64,000 nt of DNA. It comes from Candidatus Blautia intestinigallinarum (GTDB lineage Bacteria > Bacillota > Clostridia > Lachnospirales > Lachnospiraceae). Within the stretch, counting starts at the first letter, position 1, and every line of letters begins with the position of its first letter. Below are positions 16,355-26,193 of this stretch, piece by piece. Where the stretch lies: positions 92,773 through 156,772 of the forward strand of contig DXIX01000012.1 of the NCBI GenBank assembly GCA_019112635.1. Direction: 5' to 3'. The notes under the pieces are model-generated. The model did no database searches, had not been told where the DNA came from, and saw only the letters and a list, made by a program, of their open reading frames with translations. The translations under genes were made by a program, and so were the position numbers.

Positions 16355-17824
16355 GTGGAGAAGAAGAGTCCGTCCTTTGGAAAGACACTCAGTTTGGAGG
16401 AGAAGCTGGCGATTCTGGCAGACGCGGCGAAGTATGATGTGGCATGTACATCCAGCGGTGTCAGCAGGAGAGGGGAGAAGGGAAGCCTTGGCAATGCCTG
16501 TGCGGCGGGGATCTGCCATAGTTTCGCCTCGGATGGAAGATGTATCTCTCTTTTGAAAATTCTGCTGAGCAATGAATGTATTTATGACTGTAAATATTGT
16601 CTGAACCGGAGATCAAATGATCAGCCCAGAGCGACCTTCACGCCGGAGGAGATTTGCCGTCTGACGGTGGAATTTTATAGGAGAAATTATATTGAGGGGC
16701 TTTTTCTAAGCTCCGGGGTTGTGAAAAATCCTACCTATACAATGGAGCAGATGTATCAGACGCTGTATCTGCTCAGAACGAAGTACCGGTTTCGCGGCTA
16801 TATTCATGTGAAAGCGATTCCCCAAGCGGCGCCGGAGGTGATCGAGATGACAGGGTATCTGGCAGATCGTATGAGCGTCAACCTGGAACTTCCCACGGCG
16901 GATGGTATGCAGCGGCTGGCACCGAATAAGAGCCACAGCCATATTTTAAAACCAATGCGTCAGATTCAGAATGGAATCAGTGAGTACCGTCTATCGATAG
17001 GAAAGGATTCACGGATGGAACGCCACCAGATTAACAGTCAGCTTTCCGGCAGCATTTTTTCTGAGGTTCCGGACAGAATATCAGGAGAAAGTTTGAAGGA
17101 CTTGCCGGGAAGAAGAAGGAAGCCGGCAGCCTTTGTGCCGGCAGGGCAGAGTACGCAGATGATTATAGGGGCGACACAGGAGAATGACTATCAACTTCTG
17201 ACAACCACACAGGCTTTGTATCAGAAGTTTGATCTGAAGAGGGTATTTTTTTCAGCCTATGTTCCTTTGAATGAGGATCCTCTGCTCCCGGATCTGGGAA
17301 CGGCTCCTCCTCTCCTGAGAGAGCACAGACTTTATCAGGCGGATTGGCTGCTCCGCTTTTATGGATTTCATGCCGAAGAACTTTTAAGCCCGGGGAGACC
17401 GAATTTTAACGTGCTTGTGGACCCCAAGTGTGACTGGGCTTTAAGGCATCTGGAACTGTTTCCGGTGGAGATTAACCGTGCGTCCTATGAAGAACTCCTG
17501 AGAGTTCCAGGGATCGGCGTGAAGTCTGCCATGAGAATTGTGCGCGCCCGCCATGGGAGTGTGTTGGATTTTGACGGGTTGAAGAAGATTGGTGTGGTGC
17601 TGAAACGGGCGAAATATTTCATCACCTGTAAAGGCAAGATGATGTACGCCATTCCCATTGAGGAGGATTTTTTGACGAGGCAGCTGACAGGGGAGGACTC
17701 CAGGTCAAACTGGGAGATTGAGCACCCTCAGACATACAGACAGCTCTCCCTGTTCGAAGATATGAATATGGAGATGCCTCCAACTGTGGAGGATGTGGGA
17801 AAGTCCGTGTCGGGACAGTTATAG
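16355..17824 (+). CDS. Putative DNA modification/repair radical SAM protein (TIGR03916 type)
   Basis: 489 residues starting at GTG 16355 after GAGGGG. The radical SAM cysteines are C75, C79 and C82 (NECIYDCKYC); four further cysteines (C31, C49, C54, C63) precede them and could hold another metal site. The C-terminal part contains a helix-hairpin-helix (LLRVPGIGVKSAMRIVRARHG), a non-specific DNA-binding unit. Families of this kind are annotated as putative DNA modification/repair enzymes, found next to a DUF4130 protein as here. The reaction is not known. uvrA lies downstream, which fits a DNA-maintenance role. Confidence 0.85.
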   Translation: MEKKSPSFGKTLSLEEKLAILADAAKYDVACTSSGVSRRGEKGSLGNACAAGICHSFASDGRCISLLKILLSNECIYDCKYCLNRRSNDQPRATFTPEEICRLTVEFYRRNYIEGLFLSSGVVKNPTYTMEQMYQTLYLLRTKYRFRGYIHVKAIPQAAPEVIEMTGYLADRMSVNLELPTADGMQRLAPNKSHSHILKPMRQIQNGISEYRLSIGKDSRMERHQINSQLSGSIFSEVPDRISGESLKDLPGRRRKPAAFVPAGQSTQMIIGATQENDYQLLTTTQALYQKFDLKRVFFSAYVPLNEDPLLPDLGTAPPLLREHRLYQADWLLRFYGFHAEELLSPGRPNFNVLVDPKCDWALRHLELFPVEINRASYEELLRVPGIGVKSAMRIVRARHGSVLDFDGLKKIGVVLKRAKYFITCKGKMMYAIPIEEDFLTRQLTGEDSRSNWEIEHPQTYRQLSLFEDMNMEMPPTVEDVGKSVSGQL

Positions 17825-17832
17825 GAGGAACG

Positions 17833-18591
17833 ATGGAGATATATACCTGTGAAGATCAGTTTGAGAGTATGATGACATGTGTCTATGAGGCCTGGGCTTC
17901 TAAGAACGGACACTCCAATGTGCGCCTGATGTTGGAACCTGTGTTGGAGCCGGAGCTGTTTTGCCGCTATCATCATGTGGAGGGGGATCCTCAGATTGCC
18001 CAGAAGGTGGTTCGCTCTGTGAGGCGGAAGATTTCCCGGAAAGCTTATGAGATGATGTATGGGGCGGCGATGTCTTTTCGCCCGGAGAAGCTGGATGCCA
18101 TATACCGGTTTCTGGTTCTGGGATTCTACGTGGGAGCAAGTGTGACCGATCTTTTGGGAGAGGCATGTGTGAACACGGTGTTCCAGCTGGACAGGAAAGT
18201 AAAAAACGAGGCACACTATTTTCGGGAGTTTATCCGTTTTTCCAGTGTGATGGATGGAAGGATCCTTTGGGCGAGAATCGATCCCAAATGTGATATTCTC
18301 ACACTGGTGGCACCCCATTTTTGTGACAGAATGCCTTCGGAGGCCTGGATGATTGTGGACGGCGTAAGAGGCATGGCGGCAGTACATCCCCCGGATGAGG
18401 AATTTTATCTGACAAAGATTTCCAAAGATGAGCTGAGCCGTATGGAAGTAAGCCGGGGGAAAACGGATCCTTACGCAGGCCTGTGGGAATCTTTTTTTCA
18501 TGCGGTGGGAATTGAGCAGAGGCGCAATGTCAAATGCCAGAGAACGATGCTGCCTCTGTGGTATCGAAAAAATATGACAGAATTTCAGTGA
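17833..18591 (+). CDS. DUF4130/TIGR03915 DNA-metabolism protein
   Basis: 252 residues with ATG right after TAGGAGGAACG, 8 bases after the radical-SAM gene, so the two are co-translated. Recognisable features are the N-terminal CEDQFESMMTCVYEAW and the C-terminal DPYAGLWESFFHAVGIEQRRNVKCQRTMLPLWYRKNMTEF, both diagnostic of the family. In many genomes this domain is fused to a family 4 uracil-DNA glycosylase; here no such fusion is present. The biochemical role is unknown. It probably partners the radical-SAM protein. Confidence 0.85.
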   Translation: MEIYTCEDQFESMMTCVYEAWASKNGHSNVRLMLEPVLEPELFCRYHHVEGDPQIAQKVVRSVRRKISRKAYEMMYGAAMSFRPEKLDAIYRFLVLGFYVGASVTDLLGEACVNTVFQLDRKVKNEAHYFREFIRFSSVMDGRILWARIDPKCDILTLVAPHFCDRMPSEAWMIVDGVRGMAAVHPPDEEFYLTKISKDELSRMEVSRGKTDPYAGLWESFFHAVGIEQRRNVKCQRTMLPLWYRKNMTEFQ

Positions 18592-18626
18592 GAAGATGGG
18601 AATCCCGCGACGGAGGGGAGTAAGGA

Positions 18627-18655
18627 TTGCATTCTATTTTTTTTTGTAGTATAGT
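18627..18655 (+). promoter_or_regulatory. Promoter of uvrA
   Basis: TTGCAT (18627-18632), 17-bp spacer containing a T-run, TATAGT (18650-18655). I see no clear LexA box overlapping it. Confidence 0.6.
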
Positions 18656-18706
18656 CGACAGTGTTGAGAGTTGAGATATGAAGAAATCCAAAGGAGAATC
18701 AGATAA

Positions 18707-21550
18707 ATGGCAGCAGAGAAAAGCAGTAAACAGTTTATCAAGATACGGGGAGCAAATGAGAATAACCTGAAACACCTGGATGTGGATATTCCGAGAAACC
18801 AGCTGGTGGTTCTCACTGGTCTGAGCGGATCCGGAAAATCTTCCCTTGCCTTTGATACCATTTACGCGGAAGGGCAGAGAAGATATATGGAATCACTGTC
18901 TTCCTATGCGAGACAGTTTCTTGGCCAGATGGAAAAACCGGATGTGGAGAGCATCGAGGGACTGCCGCCGGCAATTTCCATCGATCAGAAATCTACGAAC
19001 CGGAATCCCAGATCTACAGTGGGAACGGTGACAGAGATCTATGATTATTTCCGCCTTCTCTATGCGAGAATCGGAATTCCCCATTGCCCGGTCTGCGGAA
19101 AGGAGATTCGGAAACAGACGGTGGATCAGATGGTGGATCAGATCATGGGACTCCCGGAGAGGACCCGAATTCAGCTTCTTGCACCGGTGGTGCGGGGGCG
19201 GAAGGGAACACATGCCAAGCTGCTGGCTCAGGCTAAGAAGAGCGGCTATGTGCGTGTGCAGATAGATGGGAGCATTTATGAACTTTCTGAGGAAATCAAG
19301 CTGGACAAGAATATAAAACATAATATTGAGATTGTGGTGGACCGTCTGGTGGTCAAACCGGGAATTGAGAAGAGACTTACTGACTCCATTGAGACGGTGC
19401 TGGATCTGGCTGACGGACTTCTGGTTGTGGATAAGATGGACGGGACGACGATGAATTTCAGCCAGAGTTTTTCCTGCCCGGACTGTGGAGTCAGCATTGA
19501 TGAGATTGAGCCGAGAAGTTTTTCTTTTAACAATCCGTTTGGAGCTTGTCCGGAGTGTCTTGGACTTGGTTACAAAATGGAATTTGATCCGGATCTGATG
19601 ATTCCGGACAAGAGCCTGAGTATCTCCCAGGGTGCCATCACAGTTCTGGGATGGCAGTCCTGTACGGACAAAGGAAGTTTCACCAGAGCGATTCTGGATG
19701 CCCTGTGCGAGGAATACCACTTCAGTCTGGACACACCGTTTGAGGAGTACCCGCAGGAGATACAAGACGTAATTTTATATGGAACGGACGGGAAGGTTCT
19801 GAAAGTCCGCTACAAGGGGCAGAGAGGCGAAGGAATCTATGATGTGGCCTTTCAGGGGTTGATCCGCAATGTGGAGCAGCGTTACCGGGAGACTGGTTCG
19901 GACACGATGAAGCAGGAGTATGAAACTTTCATGAGAATCACGCCTTGCCCGAAGTGTAAAGGACAGCGTCTGAAGAAAGAATCTCTTGCCGTGACGGTGG
20001 GAGGCAAGAACATTTACGAGACCACCTCCATGACGGCAGATCATCTGAAAGAATTTCTGGACCAGCTTGAGCTCTCAGAACATCAGCAGCTGATCGGAAA
20101 TCAGATTTTGAAAGAGATCAAGGCGAGAGTGGGATTTCTCTGTGATGTCGGACTGAATTACCTCACTCTTTCCAGGGCTACGGGAACTCTATCCGGAGGA
20201 GAAGCACAGCGCATTCGTCTGGCGACACAGATCGGATCCGGTCTGGTGGGAGTTGCCTATATTCTGGATGAGCCGAGTATTGGTCTCCACCAGAGGGATA
20301 ATGACAAGCTGCTGAAAACCTTGATGCACCTGAGAGATCTGGGAAATTCTCTGATTGTGGTAGAGCATGATGAGGATACTATGAGAGCGGCGGACTGTGT
20401 GGTGGACATCGGTCCCGGTGCAGGGGAACACGGCGGAGAACTGGTGGGAATCGGAACGGCGGAGGAGCTGATGAAAAATCCGGCATCCATCACGGGAGAT
20501 TATCTGAGCGGGCGCAGAAAAATTCCGGTTCCGGAAGAGCGGAAACAGCCGAGCGGATGGCTGACTGTGTGCGGAGCAGCTCAGAATAATCTGAAGAATA
20601 TCAATGTGGATTTTCCTCTTGGAGTGATGACCTGTGTGACGGGAGTGTCCGGCTCCGGAAAGAGTTCTCTTGTCAATGAGATTCTTTACAAAAGCCTTGC
20701 CAGACATCTGAACAGGGCGAGAACGATCCCGGGAAAACATAAAGAGATCAAAGGAATGGAGCAGCTGGATAAAGTGATCAATATCGATCAGTCCCCCATT
20801 GGACGAACACCCAGGTCCAACCCGGCCACGTACACAGGTGTCTTTGACCAGATTCGGGATCTCTTCGCGGCGACTGCTGACGCAAAGGCCAGGGGATATA
20901 AGAAAGGCAGATTCAGTTTCAATGTAAAAGGCGGACGGTGTGAAGCCTGCAGCGGTGACGGTATACTGAAGATTGAGATGCATTTTCTTCCCGATGTCTA
21001 CGTTCCCTGTGAGGTGTGTCACGGAAAACGGTATAACCGGGAGACTCTTGAGGTGAAATACAAAGGCAAGAGTATCTATGATGTGCTGAATATGACGGTG
21101 GAGGAAGCCTTGGAGTTCTTTGATCCGGTTCCTTCCATACGAAGAAAGATTCAGACACTGTATGATGTGGGGCTTTCCTATATTCGCCTGGGGCAGCCCT
21201 CCACGACACTTTCCGGCGGAGAAGCCCAGAGAATCAAGCTGGCAACGGAGCTGTCCAAGAGAAGCACGGGCAGAACGATTTACATTCTGGATGAACCCAC
21301 GACAGGTCTTCACTTTGAGGATGTGCGCAAGCTGATTGAGATTCTGAAACGGCTGGCAGAAGGCGGCAATACAGTGGTAGTGATTGAGCATAATCTGGAT
21401 GTGATTAAGACTGCGGATTATATCATTGATATTGGGCCGGAAGGCGGTGACAAGGGAGGACAGGTGATCGCAAAGGGAACCCCGGAAGAAGTTGCCAAGA
21501 ATCCAGCCTCCTACACGGGGCAGTATGTGTCAAAATATCTGCAGGCATAG
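18707..21550 (+). CDS. uvrA: Excinuclease ABC subunit A
   Basis: 947 residues, the standard length. It has two ABC ATPase halves: Walker [10 protein letters not shown] near residue 38 and GVSGSGKSS near 647, with signature motifs [12 protein letters not shown] and [12 protein letters not shown]. Zinc-finger cysteine pairs are CPDCG...CPEC (near residues 259-283) and CEAC...CEVC (near 745-770). UvrA recognises bulky DNA lesions and loads UvrB in nucleotide excision repair. No uvrB or uvrC is in the window. The gene has its own promoter and follows the unknown DNA-repair-like pair. Confidence 0.97.
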   Translation: MAAEKSSKQFIKIRGANENNLKHLDVDIPRNQLVVLTGLSGSGKSSLAFDTIYAEGQRRYMESLSSYARQFLGQMEKPDVESIEGLPPAISIDQKSTNRNPRSTVGTVTEIYDYFRLLYARIGIPHCPVCGKEIRKQTVDQMVDQIMGLPERTRIQLLAPVVRGRKGTHAKLLAQAKKSGYVRVQIDGSIYELSEEIKLDKNIKHNIEIVVDRLVVKPGIEKRLTDSIETVLDLADGLLVVDKMDGTTMNFSQSFSCPDCGVSIDEIEPRSFSFNNPFGACPECLGLGYKMEFDPDLMIPDKSLSISQGAITVLGWQSCTDKGSFTRAILDALCEEYHFSLDTPFEEYPQEIQDVILYGTDGKVLKVRYKGQRGEGIYDVAFQGLIRNVEQRYRETGSDTMKQEYETFMRITPCPKCKGQRLKKESLAVTVGGKNIYETTSMTADHLKEFLDQLELSEHQQLIGNQILKEIKARVGFLCDVGLNYLTLSRATGTLSGGEAQRIRLATQIGSGLVGVAYILDEPSIGLHQRDNDKLLKTLMHLRDLGNSLIVVEHDEDTMRAADCVVDIGPGAGEHGGELVGIGTAEELMKNPASITGDYLSGRRKIPVPEERKQPSGWLTVCGAAQNNLKNINVDFPLGVMTCVTGVSGSGKSSLVNEILYKSLARHLNRARTIPGKHKEIKGMEQLDKVINIDQSPIGRTPRSNPATYTGVFDQIRDLFAATADAKARGYKKGRFSFNVKGGRCEACSGDGILKIEMHFLPDVYVPCEVCHGKRYNRETLEVKYKGKSIYDVLNMTVEEALEFFDPVPSIRRKIQTLYDVGLSYIRLGQPSTTLSGGEAQRIKLATELSKRSTGRTIYILDEPTTGLHFEDVRKLIEILKRLAEGGNTVVVIEHNLDVIKTADYIIDIGPEGGDKGGQVIAKGTPEEVAKNPASYTGQYVSKYLQA

Positions 21551-21573
21551 GGGAAAATTCCAGACAAAATACC

Positions 21574-21595
21574 TCTTTCCAAGCGGAAGAGTTTT
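21574..21595 (+). terminator. Possible uvrA terminator overlapping the mreB promoter
   Basis: CTCTTTCC and GGAAGAG pair with one bulged T and an AAGC loop, then TTTTG. It is modest, and shares bases with the mreB -35. Confidence 0.4.
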
Positions 21596-21604
21596 GTATA
21601 TAAT
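21576..21604 (+). promoter_or_regulatory. Promoter of mreB
   Basis: TTTCCA (21576-21581), 17-bp spacer, TATAAT (21599-21604). Confidence 0.55.
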
Positions 21605-21643
21605 AGAAAAGACAAAGTCAGAAAGAGCGGGAAAGGAGTTCAT

Positions 21644-22630
21644 ATGCCGGCAAGTGATATCGGGATTGATCTGGGAACGACCAGTTCGCTGGTTTATTCC
21701 ACAGGAAAAGGAATTATATTGAAAGAGCCATCGGTTGTGGCATATGATAAGGATACGGAGAAAATCAAGGCCGTCGGTGAAGAAGCAAGACAGATGATTG
21801 GACGGGCAGGCGGAAACATCGAAGCGATCCGGCCAATACGGGGCGGAGAGATCACAGATTATCTCATGCTGGAGAAAATGCTGAAGTATTTTATTTCCAA
21901 AGCGATGGGAAATAGGGCTTTTCGGAAGCCGCGGATCAGCATCAGTGTTCCCAGTCAGTCCACAGAAGTGGAGCGCAGGGCGATGAAGGAAGCCACGTAT
22001 CAGGCTGGTGCCAGGGAGGTCTATCTGATTGAGGAGGCCATAGCGGCGGCAATCGGATCTGGAATCGATATCCTGAAGCCTTTTGGAAATATGATTGTTG
22101 ATATCGGCGGTGGAACGACGGATGCGGCGATTATCTCTCTGGGAGATGTGGTGGAATCCAACTCCATCAAGACAGCCGGTGACAGCTTTGATCAGGCTAT
22201 TATGAGATATGTGAGAAACACACATAATCTTTTTATCGGGGAACAGGCTGCGGAAAAAATTAAGATTCAAATCGGGACGGCCGTCGGGCGGGCCAACAGT
22301 ATTTCAATGGAAGTAAAAGGCAGAAATATTATCACAGGCCTGCCGAAGGTGGCAACTTTGACGTCCGAAGAAATACGTTCAGCTCTCCAGGAAGAGACTT
22401 CCCATATCCTGGAGATGGTACATGGTGTCTTGGAGAAAACCCCGCCAGAGCTGGCGGCTGACATTGTGGACCGGGGCATTGTGCTGACCGGGGGAGGAGC
22501 ACTGCTGCACGGGATGGAAGAGCTGATCGAACAGAAGACAGGAATCAATACGATGATAGCGGAGAATCCCACGCTGGTTGTGGCGGAGGGAACAGGAAAA
22601 TATGCGGAGTTTGCGTCCCGCATGATGTGA
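21644..22630 (+). CDS. mreB: MreB/Mbl-type actin-like shape protein
   Basis: 328 residues, with the actin-fold nucleotide site: phosphate-1 GIDLGTTSSLVY, phosphate-2 VDIGGGTTDAAI and the adenosine motif GIVLTGGGALL. It polymerises under the membrane and guides the wall-elongation machinery. Unlike the usual mreBCD cluster it stands alone, between uvrA and recD2, and ends in its own terminator, suggesting a paralogue such as Mbl or MreBH. AAAGGAG precedes ATG 21644. Confidence 0.93.
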   Translation: MPASDIGIDLGTTSSLVYSTGKGIILKEPSVVAYDKDTEKIKAVGEEARQMIGRAGGNIEAIRPIRGGEITDYLMLEKMLKYFISKAMGNRAFRKPRISISVPSQSTEVERRAMKEATYQAGAREVYLIEEAIAAAIGSGIDILKPFGNMIVDIGGGTTDAAIISLGDVVESNSIKTAGDSFDQAIMRYVRNTHNLFIGEQAAEKIKIQIGTAVGRANSISMEVKGRNIITGLPKVATLTSEEIRSALQEETSHILEMVHGVLEKTPPELAADIVDRGIVLTGGGALLHGMEELIEQKTGINTMIAENPTLVVAEGTGKYAEFASRMM

Positions 22631-22638
22631 GAAGAGAG

Positions 22639-22684
22639 TGGCTGCTGCGGAAGAAGTCTGGGATTTCGCAGCAGCCAGTTTCAT
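22639..22684 (+). terminator. Terminator of mreB
   Basis: TGGCTGCTGCG (22639-22649) pairs with CGCAGCAGCCA (22667-22677), an 11-bp GC-rich stem, followed by GTTTCATT. Confidence 0.65.
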
Positions 22685-22710
22685 TATCCGGAGTGAATTA
22701 GGAGGAGAAT

Positions 22711-24936
22711 ATGCAGGAGACAGTCAGTGGGTACATAGATCATATCATATTTCGAAATGAAGACAATGGATATACAGTGTTGTCTCTGGTAAAGGAGAAT
22801 GAAGAAATCACCTGTGTGGGGAATTTTCAGTATATTTCTCAGGGGGAGATGATCGAGGCCAGCGGTCATTATGTGAATCATCCGACTTACGGGGAGCAGT
22901 TTCAGGTAGAGGCTTTTGAAATCAAAGCGCCGGAGGACTCTCTGGCTATGGAACGATATCTGGGATCCGGGGCAATCAAAGGAATCGGGCCTGCTCTGGC
23001 AGCACGTATTGTCCGAAAATTTGGAAATGACACAATCCGGATTGTGGAGGAAGAGCCGGAGAGGCTGGCGGAAGTCAAGGGGATCAGTGAGAAGAAAGCC
23101 AGAGAGATCGCTGCGCAGGTCGTGGAGAAAGCAGACATGAGGCAGGCGATGATGTTTCTGCAGAAGTATGGGATTTCGTTGAATCTGGGGGCGAAGATTT
23201 ACCAGAAATACGGGCAGAAATTATTTGGAATTCTTCAGGAGAATCCTTACCGTCTGGCCGAGGATATTGAGGGAGTCGGATTTAAGATTGCCGATGAGAT
23301 CGCCGCGCGGATTGGCATCCACACAGATTCGGATTACCGCATACGGAGCGGCCTTTTATATACACTTCTGCAGGCTGTGGGGGAAGGGCATGTCTATCTG
23401 CCCAAGGAACAGCTTTTGTCCAGGGCGGAGGAGATTCTCGGAGTGGACGCCGAGTATATGGAAAAACATCTCATGGATCTTGCCATTGAGAGAAAAGTGG
23501 TGATTAAGGAACAGGAAGAGCAGCAGCTGGTCTATGGAAGCCAGTATTATTATCTGGAACTTAACACAGCGCGCATGTTGAATGAACTGAATGTCCGCTG
23601 CCCTGAGAATCCTGTGCTGGTGGAGAAAAATATCAGCCGGATCGAACAGACAGAGGGAATTGTCCTGGATGAAATGCAAAAAGAAGCCGTCCGGCAGGCA
23701 GCGGGGAATGGTTTGTTTATTCTGACCGGAGGGCCCGGGACTGGAAAGACCACCACGATCAACACCATCATCCGCTTTTTTGAGGCGGAGGGTCTGACAA
23801 TTGCACTGGCGGCCCCCACCGGACGGGCTGCGAAGCGGATGACAGAGACGACAGGGCATGAGGCGCAGACGATACACAGATTGCTGGAACTGTCAGGAAT
23901 GGGACAGGAAGAACAGGGAGTTCACTTTGAGAGAAATGAACAGAATCCACTGGAGTCGGATGTTATTATCATTGATGAGATGTCTATGGTGGATATTCAC
24001 CTGATTCATTCTCTGCTCAGCGCTATTGTGGTGGGAACGAGACTCATACTGGTGGGGGATGTGGATCAGCTGCCCAGTGTGGGACCTGGAAATGTTCTGC
24101 GGGATATCATACATTCTCATGCTTTCCCGGTGGTGGAACTCAATAAAATATTCCGTCAGGCAAGTCAGAGCGATATTGTTGTAAATGCTCATAAGATTAA
24201 TGCCGGCCAGGAAGTTGTGCTGGACAACAAGAGCAGAGATTTTTTCTTTCTGAAAAGATACAATGCGGACATTATTGTCCGCGTGCTGATTGCGCTGATC
24301 CAGGAGAAACTGCCGCCGTATGTGCAGGCAGAGCCGACAGAGATTCAGGTGCTCACCCCTATGAGAAAAGGATTGCTGGGAGTGGAAAGGCTGAATCAGA
24401 TTTTACAGCATTATTTGAATCCGCCTTCCCCGGAGAAAAAGGAAAAGGAGACTTCCGGCGGATTGTTCCGGCAGGGCGATAAGGTCATGCAGGTGAAGAA
24501 TAACTATCAGTTGGAATGGGAAATACGGGGCAAGTATGGAATCCCTGTGGATGAAGGAGTGGGAGTCTTCAACGGTGATGTGGGAATCGTGCGTGAGATC
24601 AATGAATTTGCGGAGATGGTGACGGTGGAGTTTGAGGAGAGTAAGTTTGTAGAGTATTCCTTTAAGCAGCTGGATGAGCTGGAGCTGGCTTATGCGGTTA
24701 CCATCCACAAATCCCAGGGAAGTGAGTATCCCGCAGTTGTGATTCCGCTTTTAAATGGGCCTAGGATGCTGATGAACCGGAATCTTCTCTATACAGCAGT
24801 CACAAGAGCGCGAAAGTGTGTGACGGTGGTGGGGAGTGAGGAGACCTTCCAGGCCATGATACGTAATGAGAGGCAGCAGAGAAGATACAGTTCTCTGGAT
24901 GCGCGCATTGAGGAATTGAAGGAGATGAAGATATAG
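22711..24936 (+). CDS. recD2: RecD2-type DNA helicase
   Basis: 741 residues, typical of the RecBC-independent RecD2. There is an N-terminal OB-like domain, then tandem helix-hairpin-helix units (AIKGIGPALAARIV, LAEVKGISEKKA) to ~residue 200. Superfamily 1B helicase motifs follow: Walker A GGPGTGKTTT near residue 340, Walker B VIIIDEMSMVD, and a UvrD-like C-terminus VTIHKSQGSEYPAVV. It is a 5'-3' helicase implicated in replication-fork and repair work. AGGAGGAGA precedes ATG. Its 3' end runs straight into comF. Confidence 0.95.
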   Translation: MQETVSGYIDHIIFRNEDNGYTVLSLVKENEEITCVGNFQYISQGEMIEASGHYVNHPTYGEQFQVEAFEIKAPEDSLAMERYLGSGAIKGIGPALAARIVRKFGNDTIRIVEEEPERLAEVKGISEKKAREIAAQVVEKADMRQAMMFLQKYGISLNLGAKIYQKYGQKLFGILQENPYRLAEDIEGVGFKIADEIAARIGIHTDSDYRIRSGLLYTLLQAVGEGHVYLPKEQLLSRAEEILGVDAEYMEKHLMDLAIERKVVIKEQEEQQLVYGSQYYYLELNTARMLNELNVRCPENPVLVEKNISRIEQTEGIVLDEMQKEAVRQAAGNGLFILTGGPGTGKTTTINTIIRFFEAEGLTIALAAPTGRAAKRMTETTGHEAQTIHRLLELSGMGQEEQGVHFERNEQNPLESDVIIIDEMSMVDIHLIHSLLSAIVVGTRLILVGDVDQLPSVGPGNVLRDIIHSHAFPVVELNKIFRQASQSDIVVNAHKINAGQEVVLDNKSRDFFFLKRYNADIIVRVLIALIQEKLPPYVQAEPTEIQVLTPMRKGLLGVERLNQILQHYLNPPSPEKKEKETSGGLFRQGDKVMQVKNNYQLEWEIRGKYGIPVDEGVGVFNGDVGIVREINEFAEMVTVEFEESKFVEYSFKQLDELELAYAVTIHKSQGSEYPAVVIPLLNGPRMLMNRNLLYTAVTRARKCVTVVGSEETFQAMIRNERQQRRYSSLDARIEELKEMKI

Positions 24937-24980
24937 AGAAGAAAAGATGGGAACGGTATGGGGAAAAAGCACTGAACCTT

Positions 24981-25664
24981 TTGTATCCTCGCTGTTGCCC
25001 GATCTGTCATCGGGTGCTTCAGGATCAGAACGGCTTGATCTGTCCTGACTGCCTAAAAAGCCTGAGGCCAGTGGAAGAGCCTCGGTGTAAGAAATGTGGA
25101 AAGAGTATAGAGTATGAGGAAGAAGAACTGTGCTGGGATTGCCAGAACCGAAGTCATGAATTTGATGAAGGGCGGGGGATTTTTCCTTATGACAAGGTCA
25201 TGCGCAGATCGATTCTGAAGTATAAGGATGGCGGGAGACGGGAGTATGGGGATTTCTATGGAAAAGCTCTGTTATATTATGGAAGAAAAGAATTGGCCCG
25301 CTGGCATCCCCAGGCGGTTCTGGCTGTGCCCATACACCCAAAAAAGAAAAGAATGAGAGGATTTGACCAGGCTGAATATCTTGCGGAAATTGTGGCGGAA
25401 GAGCTGAAGATTCCCTGCCTGCAAGGTTATGTGAAAAAAACGAAGCCAACAGCTGCACAGAAAAATCTGGGAGCATCCCAGAGAAGAAAGAATCTTAGGG
25501 ACTCTTTTGTGGGGCTTCCAGGAGACTGGAAGGTGTCCTCTCTTTTGATTATCGATGACGTGTATACAACCGGAAGTACAATGGATGCGGTAAGCCTGCA
25601 GGCACGTCTTCACGGAGTCGAAAAAATTTATTTTCTGACGGTTTGCGTAGGAAAAGGGAACTGA
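24981..25664 (+). CDS. comF: ComF family phosphoribosyltransferase-like competence protein
   Basis: The N-terminal four-cysteine zinc motifs (CCPICHRVL...CPDC, CKKCG...CWDC) and the PRPP-type loop LLIIDDVYTTGSTMDA near the end define ComF, a late competence protein acting in single-stranded DNA import. The first standard in-frame start is TTG 24981, but it has no ribosome site and cuts into the conserved LLYPxxCxxC start of the family. The frame is open back to 24912, and an ATA at 24933 lies 8 bases after GGAG (24921-24924), overlapping the recD2 stop. The true start is therefore uncertain. Confidence 0.88.
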   Translation: MYPRCCPICHRVLQDQNGLICPDCLKSLRPVEEPRCKKCGKSIEYEEEELCWDCQNRSHEFDEGRGIFPYDKVMRRSILKYKDGGRREYGDFYGKALLYYGRKELARWHPQAVLAVPIHPKKKRMRGFDQAEYLAEIVAEELKIPCLQGYVKKTKPTAAQKNLGASQRRKNLRDSFVGLPGDWKVSSLLIIDDVYTTGSTMDAVSLQARLHGVEKIYFLTVCVGKGN

Positions 25665-25677
25665 AAAAGCCCTTTTC
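25651..25677 (+). terminator. Terminator overlapping the comF stop
   Basis: GAAAAGGG (25651-25658) pairs with CCCTTTTC (25670-25677). Confidence 0.5.
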
Positions 25678-25719
25678 ATCGCTTATGATTTATGCTAAAA
25701 TATTTTTATATGCAAAAAA

Positions 25720-25730
25720 GTTGCAGCAAC
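25720..25730. promoter_or_regulatory. Short palindrome in the leader of the membrane-protein gene
   Basis: GTTGC-A-GCAAC lies about 20 bases after a possible extended -10 (TGC-TAAAAT, 25696-25701). Possible operator; short, so may be chance. Confidence 0.3.
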
Positions 25731-25762
25731 ACAGAAGAAACAAAGTGAAATGAGGTTTTCAG

Positions 25763-26191
25763 ATGTTAAATCTAGAAAAAGTAAAACTGATGAATAAGCT
25801 GGCAATGTATGAAAACAATGCAGGAAAAACTTATCTTCCGATCAGTAAGTATTATCGAAGTGATTATATCGGAATGGCTTTAATCAAGAATTTTTTCCTT
25901 GTGACGATTGGATACATTTTACTGATTGCAGTGATTCTTGGATATCTCTCAGAGTATCTGATTGATCATATTAATAATATGAATCTGATGGCTTTGATTG
26001 CCGTGATTGTAATCGGATATCTGATTCTGCTGGCAGTTTACACCGTGCTGACATACGTCCAGTATTCTGTCCGCTATCACCGGGCCAAGAAAAGTGTGAA
26101 GCAGTATTATATTCAGCTCACAAAACTGGAGAGAATGTACGGCAGAAATGAAAAGAAAAATAATGGACGGCAGACAAGCAGGAGGAAGTGA
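25763..26191 (+). CDS. Unknown two-helix membrane protein
   Basis: 142 residues, start after TGAGG with 7-base spacing. Two strong membrane helices lie near residues 40-62 and 73-98; a basic cytoplasmic tail ends in RNEKKNNGRQTSRRK. No family is recognised. The stop codon is 2 bases from the next start, and the downstream ribosome site lies inside this gene, so the two are translated together. Proximity to cdaA-cdaR hints at an envelope or osmotic link, but that is inference. Confidence 0.75.
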   Translation: MLNLEKVKLMNKLAMYENNAGKTYLPISKYYRSDYIGMALIKNFFLVTIGYILLIAVILGYLSEYLIDHINNMNLMALIAVIVIGYLILLAVYTVLTYVQYSVRYHRAKKSVKQYYIQLTKLERMYGRNEKKNNGRQTSRRK

Positions 26192-26193
26192 AA

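Noticed and set aside
20189..21391. 400-codon open frame on the minus strand
   Set aside because: It lies entirely antisense to uvrA, has low-complexity H/S/R-rich composition and no ribosome site; a shadow of uvrA codon usage.
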